Origin: Nocardia vulneris
GTDB taxonomy: Bacteria > Actinomycetota > Actinomycetes > Mycobacteriales > Mycobacteriaceae
Assembly: GCF_001613425.1 (NCBI RefSeq)
Contig: NZ_BDCI01000022.1
Location: 180,711-244,710, forward strand
Length of the DNA: 64,000 bases
Reading direction: 5' to 3'
Shown piece by piece: positions 1-9,100 of the stretch. The notes below the pieces were generated by a model. That model saw only the letters and a list, made by a program, of their open reading frames with translations, was not told the DNA's origin and did not search any database. Position 1 is the first letter of the stretch. Every line of letters begins with the position of its first letter. Made by a program: the position numbers and the translations under genes.

Positions 1-1114
1 GCACGTTCGCGAAGCTGAGGCGGATTCCGTTGCGGGGCGGATTATCTGCGGCATAGAACACGCTGCCGGGCAGGAGTGCGATGCCTGCGTCCAACGCCGG
101 GTGAATCAGCCTGTCGGCGTCGAAAGATGGTGGCCCTTCGACCCAAACGAACATGCCGCCTTCCGGCTCGGTCCACGAGAATCCTCGAGGCATGTACCGG
201 TGTAGCGCAGCGGTGAGCGTGGCCAGCTTCGCTCCGTAATCATCGATGGCTCGGGCCACGTGTGCGGCACCTTCCGCGCTGCGCAGGAAGGCCGCGGCAA
301 TCGCCTGGTTGAAGGTGGAGGTCTGCATATCGATGCCCTGCTTCAACGCGAGTACAGGTTCCAACAGGCGCTCCGGTAGCACCGCGATTCCGATGCGCAG
401 GGCGGGCGCAACAGTTTTCGACAGCGAGGTGACGTAGGCGGTGTTGTCCGGCGCGAAGGACCAGAAGGCGGGCTCCGGCGCACCCCGATACCTGAGGTCG
501 ACATAGACGTCGTCCTCCACCACCGTCACGCCATGTCGCACAACGACTTCGGCGATCTGCCGACGGCGAGTGGCGGGCATGGTTCGTCCGGTCGGGTTCT
601 GGAATGTCGGCAGCAGATAGACCATCGCCACCGCCTGACGGGTCAGTGCGGCATCCAGTGCCGCGGGCACGATACCGTCCGCGTCCGACTCGACTCCGAT
701 GACGACGGCCCCGTGACTACGGAATACCTTCACCGCAGGCCCATAAGTCGGTGTCTCCACCAGCACCACCGACCCCGGGCCGAGTAGCGCCATGCACGTG
801 CTGTGCAGGGCTCCGGAGCCGCCCGTCGCGATATGAGTCAGCTCCCCGGCTTCGGTGATCTGCCGTTCCTCCAGGAGTACCTGCGCCTGGTCCAGCAGCG
901 GCGGAAATCCGCGGGTCGTCCCGTATTGCAGAACCGAGCCCCCGTATTCGGCGACGACATCGGCGGCCAGCCCGGCCACCAAATCGCCCGGCAGCAAAGC
1001 GGGATCCGGCGCGCCGACCGCGAACGAGATCAGCTCCGGCCGTCGGGCCAGCGCCGTGAACATATCGTCGATCGGCCCGCTGCGCACTGCCGCGCGGGAA
1101 CTGACGGCAGTCAC
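1..1114 (-). CDS. PLP-dependent class I/II aminotransferase (3' end outside window)
   Basis: The translation from GTG at 1114 is a fold-type I PLP enzyme of the MocR/2-aminoadipate-aminotransferase group without the GntR head. It has an N-terminal ISFAVGAPDPALLP segment, the LPTFQNPTGRTMP motif, the EDDVY aspartate-tyrosine motif and SLSKTVAPALRIG with the PLP-binding lysine. About 371 residues are visible and the C-terminus runs off the left edge. The GTG overlaps the TGA of the upstream cupin gene in a 4-bp GTGA, so the two are probably translationally coupled. The amino-acid substrate cannot be told from sequence. Confidence 0.85.
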   Translation of the reverse strand, partial: MTAVSSRAAVRSGPIDDMFTALARRPELISFAVGAPDPALLPGDLVAGLAADVVAEYGGSVLQYGTTRGFPPLLDQAQVLLEERQITEAGELTHIATGGSGALHSTCMALLGPGSVVLVETPTYGPAVKVFRSHGAVVIGVESDADGIVPAALDAALTRQAVAMVYLLPTFQNPTGRTMPATRRRQIAEVVVRHGVTVVEDDVYVDLRYRGAPEPAFWSFAPDNTAYVTSLSKTVAPALRIGIAVLPERLLEPVLALKQGIDMQTSTFNQAIAAAFLRSAEGAAHVARAIDDYGAKLATLTAALHRYMPRGFSWTEPEGGMFVWVEGPPSFDADRLIHPALDAGIALLPGSVFYAADNPPRNGIRLSFANV

Positions 1115-1575
1115 AGACCCGCGCCCACCATCGAAAGCTCACGACGCAACCGTGCGACGACCTCCGCGACAGCGCCGTCGTGCTCCGGTGTGAGCACCAC
1201 GTCGTCGTTGAACATCGGATCGGTGCGCATCTCCACAGCAACCAATTCATCGGTCTCACTGAGGTTCACCGCCACATGCACCACCCCCTCGGGGATGTAC
1301 ACAAAATCCCCTGGTCCATGCACGTAAGGCGTCAACTCCGCACCGATCAGCGTCACCGCACGACCCTGCAGACAGAGAACGATGATCTCGCTACGCGCAT
1401 GATAGTGCGCCCGCGACACCTTCCCCGGCGCCATATTCACCATACCGGCCGAAATCCCCCGGCTCCCAGACGTTTCCCGCGTGATGCAGGGAACGAGATG
1501 CTGGGCCTGCCGCCCGATCTGCTTCGCGGCTTCAGCAGCGGCGACGACACGTACGGCCTTGTGGGGGTTCATCAT
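1111..1575 (-). CDS. Cupin-domain protein, small-molecule binding
   Basis: This is a 154-residue protein with one cupin barrel. Motif 1 is around HYHARSEIIVLCLQGRAV and motif 2 around PGDFVYIPEGVVHVAVN, so the metal-ligand histidines and glutamate are largely present. A short helical tail follows. It sits directly upstream of and overlaps the aminotransferase (GTGA overlap at 1111-1114), which suggests one transcript and perhaps one amino-acid or ectoine-like pathway; that role is inference. Two consecutive Met codons open the ORF and the second could be the true start. It may be an enzyme or only a ligand-binding protein. Confidence 0.8.
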   Translation of the reverse strand: MMNPHKAVRVVAAAEAAKQIGRQAQHLVPCITRETSGSRGISAGMVNMAPGKVSRAHYHARSEIIVLCLQGRAVTLIGAELTPYVHGPGDFVYIPEGVVHVAVNLSETDELVAVEMRTDPMFNDDVVLTPEHDGAVAEVVARLRRELSMVGAGL

Positions 1576-1807
1576 CAGCTATCCCATACTGTTCGGTCGG
1601 ATGTAGCTGAACTTAAGGGGTTCTGAGCGATGCGGCTCGCTCACCGAAGGTGAGTTCACGAAGAGTTCGCCGGGGTATGTCCGGGCGTCGATCCGCCGTC
1701 ACCAGGCAAGTCCGTGGCGAACCGGTGCAAGGTTCACTTATCCAGGTCGCCGGACAAGGGCGGGGCTGCCTGCGCTACGCGACGAACAAGAACACGGCGC
1801 TCACCAC

Positions 1808-2926
1808 TCAGGGCTGAACAACCTCGTATGAGGTGCTTCGCCCGCCGGAGTCCGACCGTCGTAGTACGCCGAGCTCGACCAGCTCATTGATGTCCCGAAG
1901 CGCCGAGTCTTGCGAGCACTTCGTGATGATCGACCATTTGCGGGTGGTGAGTTTGCCCTGGAAGCCATCCATGAGACGGTTTAGCATCGCGATCTGGCGG
2001 GCGTTCATGGGGGCCTGCCGCCAGGTGCGCCAGAACCGGGTCTTCGTTAGAACCGTGTCGACGGCCTCGTCAGCGTGCGCAATCGAGCGTTGCAATGCGG
2101 CAAGGAACCACAGGAGCCATTCGGTGACATCGAGTGTGCCCTTCTGTGTTCGTTCCAGAATTGTGTAGTAGGCGTTGCGATCACGCTGTATTTGCGCCGA
2201 AAGGCTGTAGAAGCGAAGAGAACTGCGATCGGCACGCGCCAACCACAGGTCGCCGAGCGCGCGCGCAATGCGTCCGTTGCCGTCATCGAAGGGGTGCACG
2301 GTCACAAACCACAGATGCGCTAGACCAGCTTTCACGATCGGTGACTCGGTCGCGTCACGATTGAACCAGTCCAGGAACCGCCGCATCTCGGTGTCCAGTC
2401 GCGTAGCCGGCGGCGCTTCGAAATGCACGCGCTGTCTGCCATAGCTTCCGGAAACGACCTCCATCGGACCGGTGGCGTCGGTACGCCACCCACCGACGCG
2501 AACGCGTGAGATACCGGAATGCCCAGTAGGAAAAAGTCCAGCATGCCAGCCGAAGAGCCGCTCAGGGGTCACTGCCTGGTCATGATGCACGGTCGCGTCG
2601 AGCACCATTTGAACCACGCCGTCGACGTTCCGGTCGGTCGGAGCGGCTGCGCCGATGTCCACACCCAGGTGGCGTGCGATGGACGAACGCACCGATGCGG
2701 CGTTCAGCAGTTCGCCTTCGATTTCACTGGTTTTGACCACATCCTCAGTGAGTGTCGCAAGACCGGCCTGCTCCCGCACCGCCTGTTCGGTGTCCGCGAG
2801 CCGACCGAGCAGGTGGCCCTGCCGTTGCGCAACCTCAGCCAGAGGTCCAGTCAGCCGTTCAGCGTCGTACCGCAAGTCAGGCCAGTCCGGGTCCTCCCAG
2901 ATGTAGGTGCGGTTCCCGTAGGCCAT
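1808..2926 (-). CDS. Fic-family protein with inhibitory helix and winged-helix C-terminus
   Basis: The 372-residue protein starts with a DUF4172-like segment containing the Fic inhibitory motif TSEIEG (residues 66-71, matching [S/T]xxxE[G/N]). The full Fic active-site motif HPFDDGNGRIAR follows at 211-222, so AMP- or nucleotide-transfer activity held in check in cis is expected for the family. Residues about 305-372 look like a winged helix-turn-helix. The start is ATG at 2926, with GGAG about 12 nt upstream. A long palindrome lies just upstream, so self-regulation by DNA binding is likely. No partner antitoxin is needed for this class. The protein substrate is unknown. Confidence 0.9.
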   Translation of the reverse strand: MAYGNRTYIWEDPDWPDLRYDAERLTGPLAEVAQRQGHLLGRLADTEQAVREQAGLATLTEDVVKTSEIEGELLNAASVRSSIARHLGVDIGAAAPTDRNVDGVVQMVLDATVHHDQAVTPERLFGWHAGLFPTGHSGISRVRVGGWRTDATGPMEVVSGSYGRQRVHFEAPPATRLDTEMRRFLDWFNRDATESPIVKAGLAHLWFVTVHPFDDGNGRIARALGDLWLARADRSSLRFYSLSAQIQRDRNAYYTILERTQKGTLDVTEWLLWFLAALQRSIAHADEAVDTVLTKTRFWRTWRQAPMNARQIAMLNRLMDGFQGKLTTRKWSIITKCSQDSALRDINELVELGVLRRSDSGGRSTSYEVVQP

Positions 2927-2938
2927 ACGGCGATTGTA

Positions 2939-2973
2939 CTCCTATTCACCGCATAATATGCGGCGAATAGGAG
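2939..2973. promoter_or_regulatory. Palindromic operator upstream of the Fic gene
   Basis: Two 16-bp arms (CTCCTATTCACCGCAT and its complement with one mismatch) flank a 3-bp centre, and the structure ends 12 bp before the Fic start codon. On the minus strand the centre reads TATTAT, a good -10 hexamer, so a bound dimer would cover the promoter. The winged helix of the Fic protein is the obvious candidate binder (inference). Confidence 0.7.
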
Positions 2974-3182
2974 GGCAATCGCCGCACGCTGAGGCCCAGA
3001 TGAGGTGTCTTCCATACCAGCGAGCGTCTATCGATTCGATCGGACGTCGCGGCAGGTCACAGACGTCGCCGGGGATCGGGTGCGCCGCGCTACTCTCCGG
3101 CACCGTGCGTCTCACACGCACCGCTACGACCCGTAGCCTTACGGGTGGGTGGGTTGCCTTCCGCTTTAACCGCTCTAGGAAG

Positions 3183-3808
3183 ATGCCGGCTGTGGATGCC
3201 CGCAGCGAACAGCGGCTCACGGCTGAGGAGTTCCTGGCTGCGGACCCCGGAGACCTCGCCGCGCGGTTCGGCGGGCCATTCGAGCTGGTGGATGGTCTCG
3301 TAGTGCGCTGCCAGGCGCAGAGTCGAGCTCACGACCGAGTGATCCACAGATTCCGCCGGGCGCTCGAGGACGCGCATACGCCGAACGATCCGTGCCTCGA
3401 TACCGAGTCGGACACTCCTGTTCGTTTCCCGACGCGGACAGCGCAAGCGTGGAGCGGCGAGCGAACTTCCGGTTCCCCGACCTCATGGTCATCGACTATG
3501 GCCGCTGGGATGCGACGACGGTGCTGCCGCATATCCGCATGGTGGTGGAAGTGGTCTCTCCCGACAGCATCAGCGATGATACCGAATACAAGCGGAAACT
3601 TTACGCCCGCACAGGGATTCCCATGTATCTCGTCGTTCATTTCGCTGATGACTGGGAAACCGTCGAGCGTATCGACGAGTTCCGTCTCGACTGGTCAAAC
3701 AAACGGTACGCGCTGCACCGTGAGCATTCGGACGAACTCGTCCTGGAGGAACCGATCAAGATGGAGTTGTCGTTCACCGACCTCGATGGTGTGCCCCGCG
3801 AGAAGTAA
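3183..3808 (+). pseudogene. Uma2-family (DUF820) nuclease-fold protein, frameshifted
   Basis: Reading from ATG 3183 gives the N-terminal half of a Uma2/DUF820 protein (LTAEEFLAADPGDLAARFGG, then FELVDGLVVR). Near 3420-3432, around a TTCGTTTCCC run, the frame is lost. The adjacent frame carries on with RFPDLMVIDYGRWD, VVEVVSPDS and YKRKLYARTGIPMYLVV, the PD-(D/E)XK-like core, to a stop at 3808. The combined length of about 208 residues equals a normal family member, so a single-base indel is the simplest explanation. Uma2 proteins are abundant in actinomycetes and their role is unclear. Either a real lesion or a sequencing error is possible. Confidence 0.75.
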
Positions 3809-3906
3809 TCGCGCTGCTCGAGGACCCGAGCGGCGGATCTCGACCAGTAAAGTCGCGATGACACGCAAGGGCCCGCTGCTGGCGGCGACAGATGACATAG
3901 TGCCCG

Positions 3907-4329
3907 TTGACGGACACCGAGACAGCACGTCCACGGCAGGGGCTCGTGGTTGGGCTTCGACCCGGTGCGAATTCCGAATGCCATTACGCGGTCTCGACGA
4001 TCCGAATCGCGGAACATGTGGACGTGGACATGGACATGGACATGGACATGGACATGGACGTGGACATGGACATGGACGTGGACATGGACATGGACATGGA
4101 AGCTTCTATCAAGTGGACTCTTGATTGGATCAAGGAACACGGCTACAACCCGTTCGTCGATGACGCCATGGAGTTGATCCATATGGTTCGCCTTGGCACA
4201 GCGAGCGTGGCCGAGTTACATACGCGAGCCCGTGAGCTCACGATCGAATGCGAGCTTCGGTGCGTCGTATACGAGCTTACGGACGAGGCAGACGCATTGA
4301 TAGAGAATGCATTCGACGACTCAGAATAG
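3907..4329 (+). CDS. Hypothetical protein with a repeat-encoded (Met/Val-Asp)n N-terminus
   Basis: The open frame runs from TTG 3907, but the convincing part is the last 77 codons starting MEASIKWTLDWIKEHGYNP at ATG 4096. This part is acidic, helical and ends in DDSE. I do not recognise the family. The region in front is a 14-unit hexanucleotide repeat coding alternating Met/Val and Asp. Many units supply an in-frame ATG or GTG, so the real start could lie at several places within 4018-4098 and the N-terminal length may vary between strains. No strong ribosome-binding site marks one start. It follows the Uma2 remnant on the same strand. Confidence 0.5.
   Translation: MTDTETARPRQGLVVGLRPGANSECHYAVSTIRIAEHVDVDMDMDMDMDMDVDMDMDVDMDMDMEASIKWTLDWIKEHGYNPFVDDAMELIHMVRLGTASVAELHTRARELTIECELRCVVYELTDEADALIENAFDDSE
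4018..4101 (+). repeat. GGAC(A/G)TG hexanucleotide tandem repeat
   Basis: Fourteen uninterrupted six-base units occur here: ten ATGGAC-type (the last ATGGAA) and four GTGGAC. Because the period is six, length change keeps the frame but alters the number of Met-Asp dipeptides and of potential start codons. Other frames read Gly-His or Trp-Thr repeats, which I treat as shadows. Confidence 0.9.
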
Positions 4330-4447
4330 CCTCCTTGATCTGGGCAGCCCGCTCGGGATCCGCGGACATGCTCGCTTTGGCCTTCATTACGTAATGGCCC
4401 GTCCCTGCTGGCCCTGGTCGAGGACTGGAAGGGACCTGAGTGACATA

Positions 4448-4537
4448 GCAGGGCGCAAATGGCATTCCGCGGAGGAGATCGTGCGGAAGCTGCGCCGCGC
4501 CGATGAGCTGATCGCGGCGGGCAAGACCGGAGAGGAT
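4448..4537 (+). pseudogene. IS3-family OrfA N-terminal remnant
   Basis: About 30 codons read GRKWHSAEEIVRKLRRADEL followed by IAAGKTGED, the typical start of an IS3-group transposase OrfA helix-turn-helix. The similarity ends abruptly and no OrfB, DDE domain or clear terminal repeats are visible, so this is a scrap of an insertion sequence. Confidence 0.65.
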
Positions 4538-4748
4538 CGTAAACCTGAAAGCCTAGGGCGCGGCCCTTGTTGAAGCGCGTGGGGAGAGTGGTCGCGGACG
4601 GGCTTTTAGATGGGTCGACTCCCAGGAGGCGTACCGTGGCGTGGCACCAGGTCTGGCGCACGGGCGGGCTGCAAGTTAGGCGACTTGGATCGCAGACGAC
4701 TCAAGCCGTCGCGCGAGATCCGTTGCTCGCGGACTGCGCAGAAACCAA

Positions 4749-4773
4749 AAAGCCCGGCCGAGGCCGGGCTTTC
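4749..4773 (+). terminator. Hairpin terminator before repeat copy 1
   Basis: AGCCCGGCC and its near complement GGCCGGGCT, overlapping a GAG centre, form a GC-rich stem. It is preceded by AAAAA and followed by TTTCG. The layout suits a weak bidirectional rho-independent terminator. Confidence 0.55.
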
Positions 4774-4775
4774 GG

Positions 4776-4845
4776 GTGGACCTGACGGACCAGCATACGA
4801 ACCGGGCGGTGCTGGTCGACGGGCCGGACATCCCGATCCGCGCGG
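4776..4845 (+). repeat. Direct repeat copy 1 (left of helicase module)
   Basis: The stretch begins GTGGACCTGACGGACCAG and continues with a CGGTGCTGGTxGACxGGCCGG core. It recurs at 10074-10136, in the same orientation. This copy keeps an open frame (AVLVDGPDIPIRAV), while the other has an 8-nt deletion. Both are directly preceded by a terminator-like hairpin. The origin is unknown. Confidence 0.7.
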
Positions 4846-5596
4846 TTGGCACCCGGCCGCGCTCGGTTGGCGGTCTACGATGATCGCGGCCGCGCGACAT
4901 GCCCGACCGCAACGAATCCGCTGCGGATCAAACCGCCCACTCAACGACAACGCTCCCGCGAAGCGGCTTCTCCGAAGTCGGCAACGCGAGCATGACTGTA
5001 GCGACAGATCGCGCACACATTCCGCGGCAGATCGCGCAGAGAACATGCTCACTCAGCCGTGCATGAAGTTCTGACAACCTGCTGACTGGTTCGGCTTGCG
5101 TCATGGCGCTTCGGAGCGTTCGGAATGTGCTGCTTCGCAGTACATCCCGTTATGCCGACAACCGGGCACGATGACAAGAGACTGCTCTACAGCCTAATTG
5201 TTCTCACCGGACCGGGTTGCCACCACCAAGAACGCCCTGTCGGTGGAGAACTCGACCTGCGCGGTCAGAAATCGTCTCCAGAGGCCATATTTCGACGTGA
5301 AGGTGGATTTGTGACCGATCAGGCCAACCGCCAGAGGTCGCCGCTCATCGGACCGTCGAGGCAATCTCCGCCACCTGCCTGGCACTGCTGCCGCCGACCC
5401 ACTCTGTCACTGGTTGGAAAAGAGCTTCGGAACTGGAAGGAGAGGCGGTAGACGACATTCCCGACGAAGGCGTACCGGGCAGAATTGTCACGGCTCATTC
5501 CTTCTGTATTGAGATCCGGTGCACTCGATCAGCACGGCCTCGCAGGTTTCGGACCAGCAGCATTGGCCGCACATTCAACTGGCTCTAACCGCGCGT
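4846..5596. other. Region without a convincing gene
   Basis: Short open frames exist on both strands but none shows a ribosome-binding site, a recognisable domain or consistent codon use. A minus-strand frame ending near 5194 (TAQVEFSTDRAFLVVATRSG) could be a truncated hypothetical gene, but I cannot support it. Confidence 0.5.
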
Positions 5597-6148
5597 TCAC
5601 ATTCTGCGAGCGTTGTTGCGCGCAGCGTTCAACTGCTGCATCAGGGTGGCGCTTCCGGTAGGACGGTCTGGATGTAGGAATTTCGTCAGGGTTTTGAACG
5701 CCGCCTCGGCGGGCTCCGCACCGACAGTGGTGAACAGCAGCTCCGCCCAGTTGCCCGACGCAGCTGTGTGGCGGTCACGATCTGCGGCCGCTCGAAGGCG
5801 TTCTACTTCATCTCGTAGTTCCACTACTTCTTCGTGCAGACGCTTAGCTGCGGATTCCATCGCCTCGAATTTCCGCTTCCAATGGTCGGCGCTGTGATGA
5901 TTTGTGCTTTCAGCCTTTTCCTCGCGAGGCTGGTTGAGCACGGTGACCGTCGCGCCGAGGCTTTCGAATGCGGCGCGAAGACGCGTGATGTCATCGGCAT
6001 CGAAACGCCATTCGACGCTGGCCGAGATCCACCGGCGTTTGTCTGCTGGAACAATCGACTTGAACGCTTCGAGCAGCAAGGGATCCTTGTGGCTGAAGGT
6101 TAGCGCCCAGTACGGGATCCGCGAGGTGAGGGTAACTGCCGCTCTCAA
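5597..6148 (-). CDS. J-domain-like partner protein of the helicase-PLD protein
   Basis: This is a 183-residue protein in three parts. Residues about 10-72 resemble a small HARP/DUF5710-like module with a W-x6-W signature (RRWISASVEWRF). Residues about 88-128 are a charged coiled coil (ESAAKRLHEEVVELRDEVER). The C-terminus, LTKFLHPDRPTGSATLMQQL then NAARN, matches the HPD-containing end of a J domain. The start is TTG at 6148, overlapping the helicase TGA by 4 bp (TTGA), so it is translationally coupled to the upstream helicase gene and probably acts with it. Whether it recruits Hsp70 is unknown because the first J helix is not clear. Confidence 0.7.
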   Translation of the reverse strand: MRAAVTLTSRIPYWALTFSHKDPLLLEAFKSIVPADKRRWISASVEWRFDADDITRLRAAFESLGATVTVLNQPREEKAESTNHHSADHWKRKFEAMESAAKRLHEEVVELRDEVERLRAAADRDRHTAASGNWAELLFTTVGAEPAEAAFKTLTKFLHPDRPTGSATLMQQLNAARNNARRM

Positions 6149-9100
6149 CGATCGTCACCCGCTTGCGGCAGCCAGCGGCTCAGCTGATCGAGCGGGATAT
6201 CGGCAGCGACATGCCAGAGCTTCAGCGTGGGGTTCCAATGCGCTTTCACAGCGCGCTTTGCCTCGTCCTTCTCCTCGCGCGGGACGTTCAAATATCGACG
6301 GCCGTCCCGAACGTCACCCACTTTGATCTCGCCGTTTGTGGCTCCGCCTGTGGCCGTTCGACCGTAAGGTGGCCGGGCGGGACGTTCCATCTTGGCTTGG
6401 TCCACGATCCGCTTGACGCGCTCGCACGAGGTCGGGTCGGTGATGCGCATCATGAGGTCGGTGGGTCCGATGTTGGCGAGCAGGTTCAATGACCCGTGCC
6501 AGAGCACGGAATCGTCGACAATCATGACCTTTTCGTGCATCCGCTCACGGTAGTTGATTTGACATCCGCCGGTCCGGAGCTTTTCGACCAGTGCGACTTC
6601 TCTGGAATCGGGTTCGGGCGGCCGGGTGTGGACAACAACGCGAATTCCTCGGGAAATGGGATCCGACAGGGTCCTCAACCACCGCGCCACCGGACCTCGG
6701 TTCAGGAAGGCACAGTAGATGTCGATGCTTCGGCGGGCCTCGGCAATATCCCATTCCACGGCGCGGTGCACTTCGTCGGCAGGGAAGAACGCTGGCCGGG
6801 CCAACTGCTCCTGGTCCATGGCAGCCAAGTCGGAAGCGGCGCGTATCGGAATCAGCTCATCGATGGACAAGCGCTGGGCGTGCTGTTCGAGATGATCGAG
6901 CATCCGAATGACAGGGCCCTGCCTCAACTTCGCGCGCAGGAAGGCCACGTTCGCGACGACCGCCAATTGGTCTTGTGCCCGGCTCAATGCCACGTTGAGC
7001 AGTCGGCATGTTGACGAGTCGAGATTCACACCCTCGTAGAAATTGCCCAGCTTTTCACCGGCACCGGCGACTGTATCGATCACCACCAAGGGGCGCTGGC
7101 TGCCTTGAAACCGGTGCACTGTGTCCACCCGCGCGTCATAGCTCTCGCCGAAACGATATTTCAAACTTGCTGCGAGGGTTCGCTTCTGGTTGTTGTACGG
7201 GACGATGACCGCTAGAAGGTCGGTCGGTCGGTGGCCGTCGGCTGAGTCGGTCGCCTTCCGTGCGGGCAGCACTGTGTCGTACTGAAGGCCGCGGATGAAT
7301 TCGTGGATCGCCGCCTCATGCACCGGATTGCTGAGGTGCGCCTGATTCCCGCCGCTTTCGATGGTTCGGTGCGACGTATCAATCAGGACCAGCGGTAGCT
7401 CCAGCAGTGGAGACGCCGCCAGGCTGCTGACATTCGAGCGCCCAGTGGACAAGGGCGCGTCCTCATATGCGACCCTGTTGACGACCGCGCAGATCGCGGG
7501 TCGCATTCGATACTGCTCGTTGAGGGCGATCATCCGAGGATCGTCGATACGAACGGATCCGTGAGTAGTCACCAGGCCCGCGGCCCGGAATGTGTCCCGG
7601 TCCATCCAGATTCGAGAGTGTTCTCGGTCCTCGGCGGGGGCATTCCGGTTCGATGACCCACGGGTGACGGCCGGTAGTTGCCGGAAATCGCCCGCCACGA
7701 CGACACGTTTCCGGGCCAGACCGGCGGCCAGCCAGGCCGACGGCAGATCGACCATGCCAGCCTCATCGATGACCACGACATCGATCGAGTCCATCAACGT
7801 CCGGGACTGGACCGCCTTGGCGACTGTCGTTCCCATGACACGGCACTGACTCCTGACGTAATCGGCAAGCTTTTGGCGCTGCTCCTGGAGTTGTCCGTGA
7901 TGCTCTCGTATGCGGTCGCGCAGGGGGCGTAACTGGTCGGCGGGACTTTTGCCGATCAGCGCCGCGCTCGCTCGCTCGAGGCGGCCGGCGACGGCCGCAG
8001 AGTCAGCGAGGAGGCCAGGTTTCGGCGCCTTGGCCGCTGCTCGCTGCTGACGGACGCCCTCGGCATCTTGTTCCACCCTGAACTTTCGTCTGCGGAGGTC
8101 GTCGAGCTTGACTTGTTTGCGCTGCGCGAAAAGCCCTGAGGGCGAGCCGATTTCGTCGATCTGCTGACGCAGTTGGGCAACCGATTTGGTGGCGGCTTCG
8201 AGTTCGGTATCGAAAGCGACGACCTGACGATTGATTTCGCTCAGTTGAGCACCGATTCGCGACAGCTCCGCGGACAACTCTGAGGCTTCGTCGCACTGGC
8301 GAATATCGGATTCCACCGCGTGCAGTTGGGCCTTCGCCTGCACGATCTGCTCGTCGAGGTTGCTCGCGGCCCGGTCTGCGATCCGCTCCGCAACGATGCG
8401 ATCTCCGTAGCGGCGGTCCAGTGCGGGAGCAGCGATGGCACCCTTCCGCTGGACAAGACCGTCTTCGAATTGTTCTTCACCGCAGAGCAAGTCACAAATG
8501 CGCTCCAAAGCCTGATCAACGGCGATATGGGTCGGTGCGACGAACAGGGTGCGCAATCCCTGTCGATAGCAGCCTTCCACTATTGAGGCGACAACATCGG
8601 TCTTCCCTGTGCCGGGCGGCCCCCAGATGAAGGTAACCTCGCTGGCGAGCGCATGCTCGATAGCACTGCGCTGGCGGGCGTTCAACTGCCGTCCGTGGTA
8701 GCCGTTGACGAAACGGCCAGGGTCTGTACACAACGCGATCTGTGGACGCCCGAGACCGAACAGCCATCCAGCGCTCGAGGTAGAGAAGGAACCGTTGTTT
8801 TCCGCAGCATGTCGCAGGCGCTCCATGAGAACCTCGTGCCCAGTTGTCTCATCCGGGATGATGGTTGCAGTGGGAACCTTCTGTCCCAGAGGGGCATCGG
8901 TCGTGACCCGGATGTGGCGGCCATCCGGCGCGCGGGACACGGTGGCCCGCGTCCACTTGCCGGATCGACCCGCCCGGATCAGCAGGTTGCCAGCGGACAG
9001 GGCATCATTCCACTTGGCAGCGGAGAATACATATTCGTCCGGGCCGACTCGACTGCCATCCCGCAACGTAACCTTCTCCGCAGACGACGAACCATCGTCA

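Noticed and set aside
3637..4182. Protein with long Val-His or Gly-His repeats
   Set aside because: These are alternate-frame translations of the hexanucleotide repeat; the plus frame ending at 4329 has the plausible protein.
4776..4845. tRNA 3' end on the minus strand (TGGACCTGACGG)
   Set aside because: No T-arm sequence follows and no cloverleaf is possible.
6625..6635. DnaA-box-like TGTGGACAA
   Set aside because: A single copy inside the helicase coding sequence, expected by chance.
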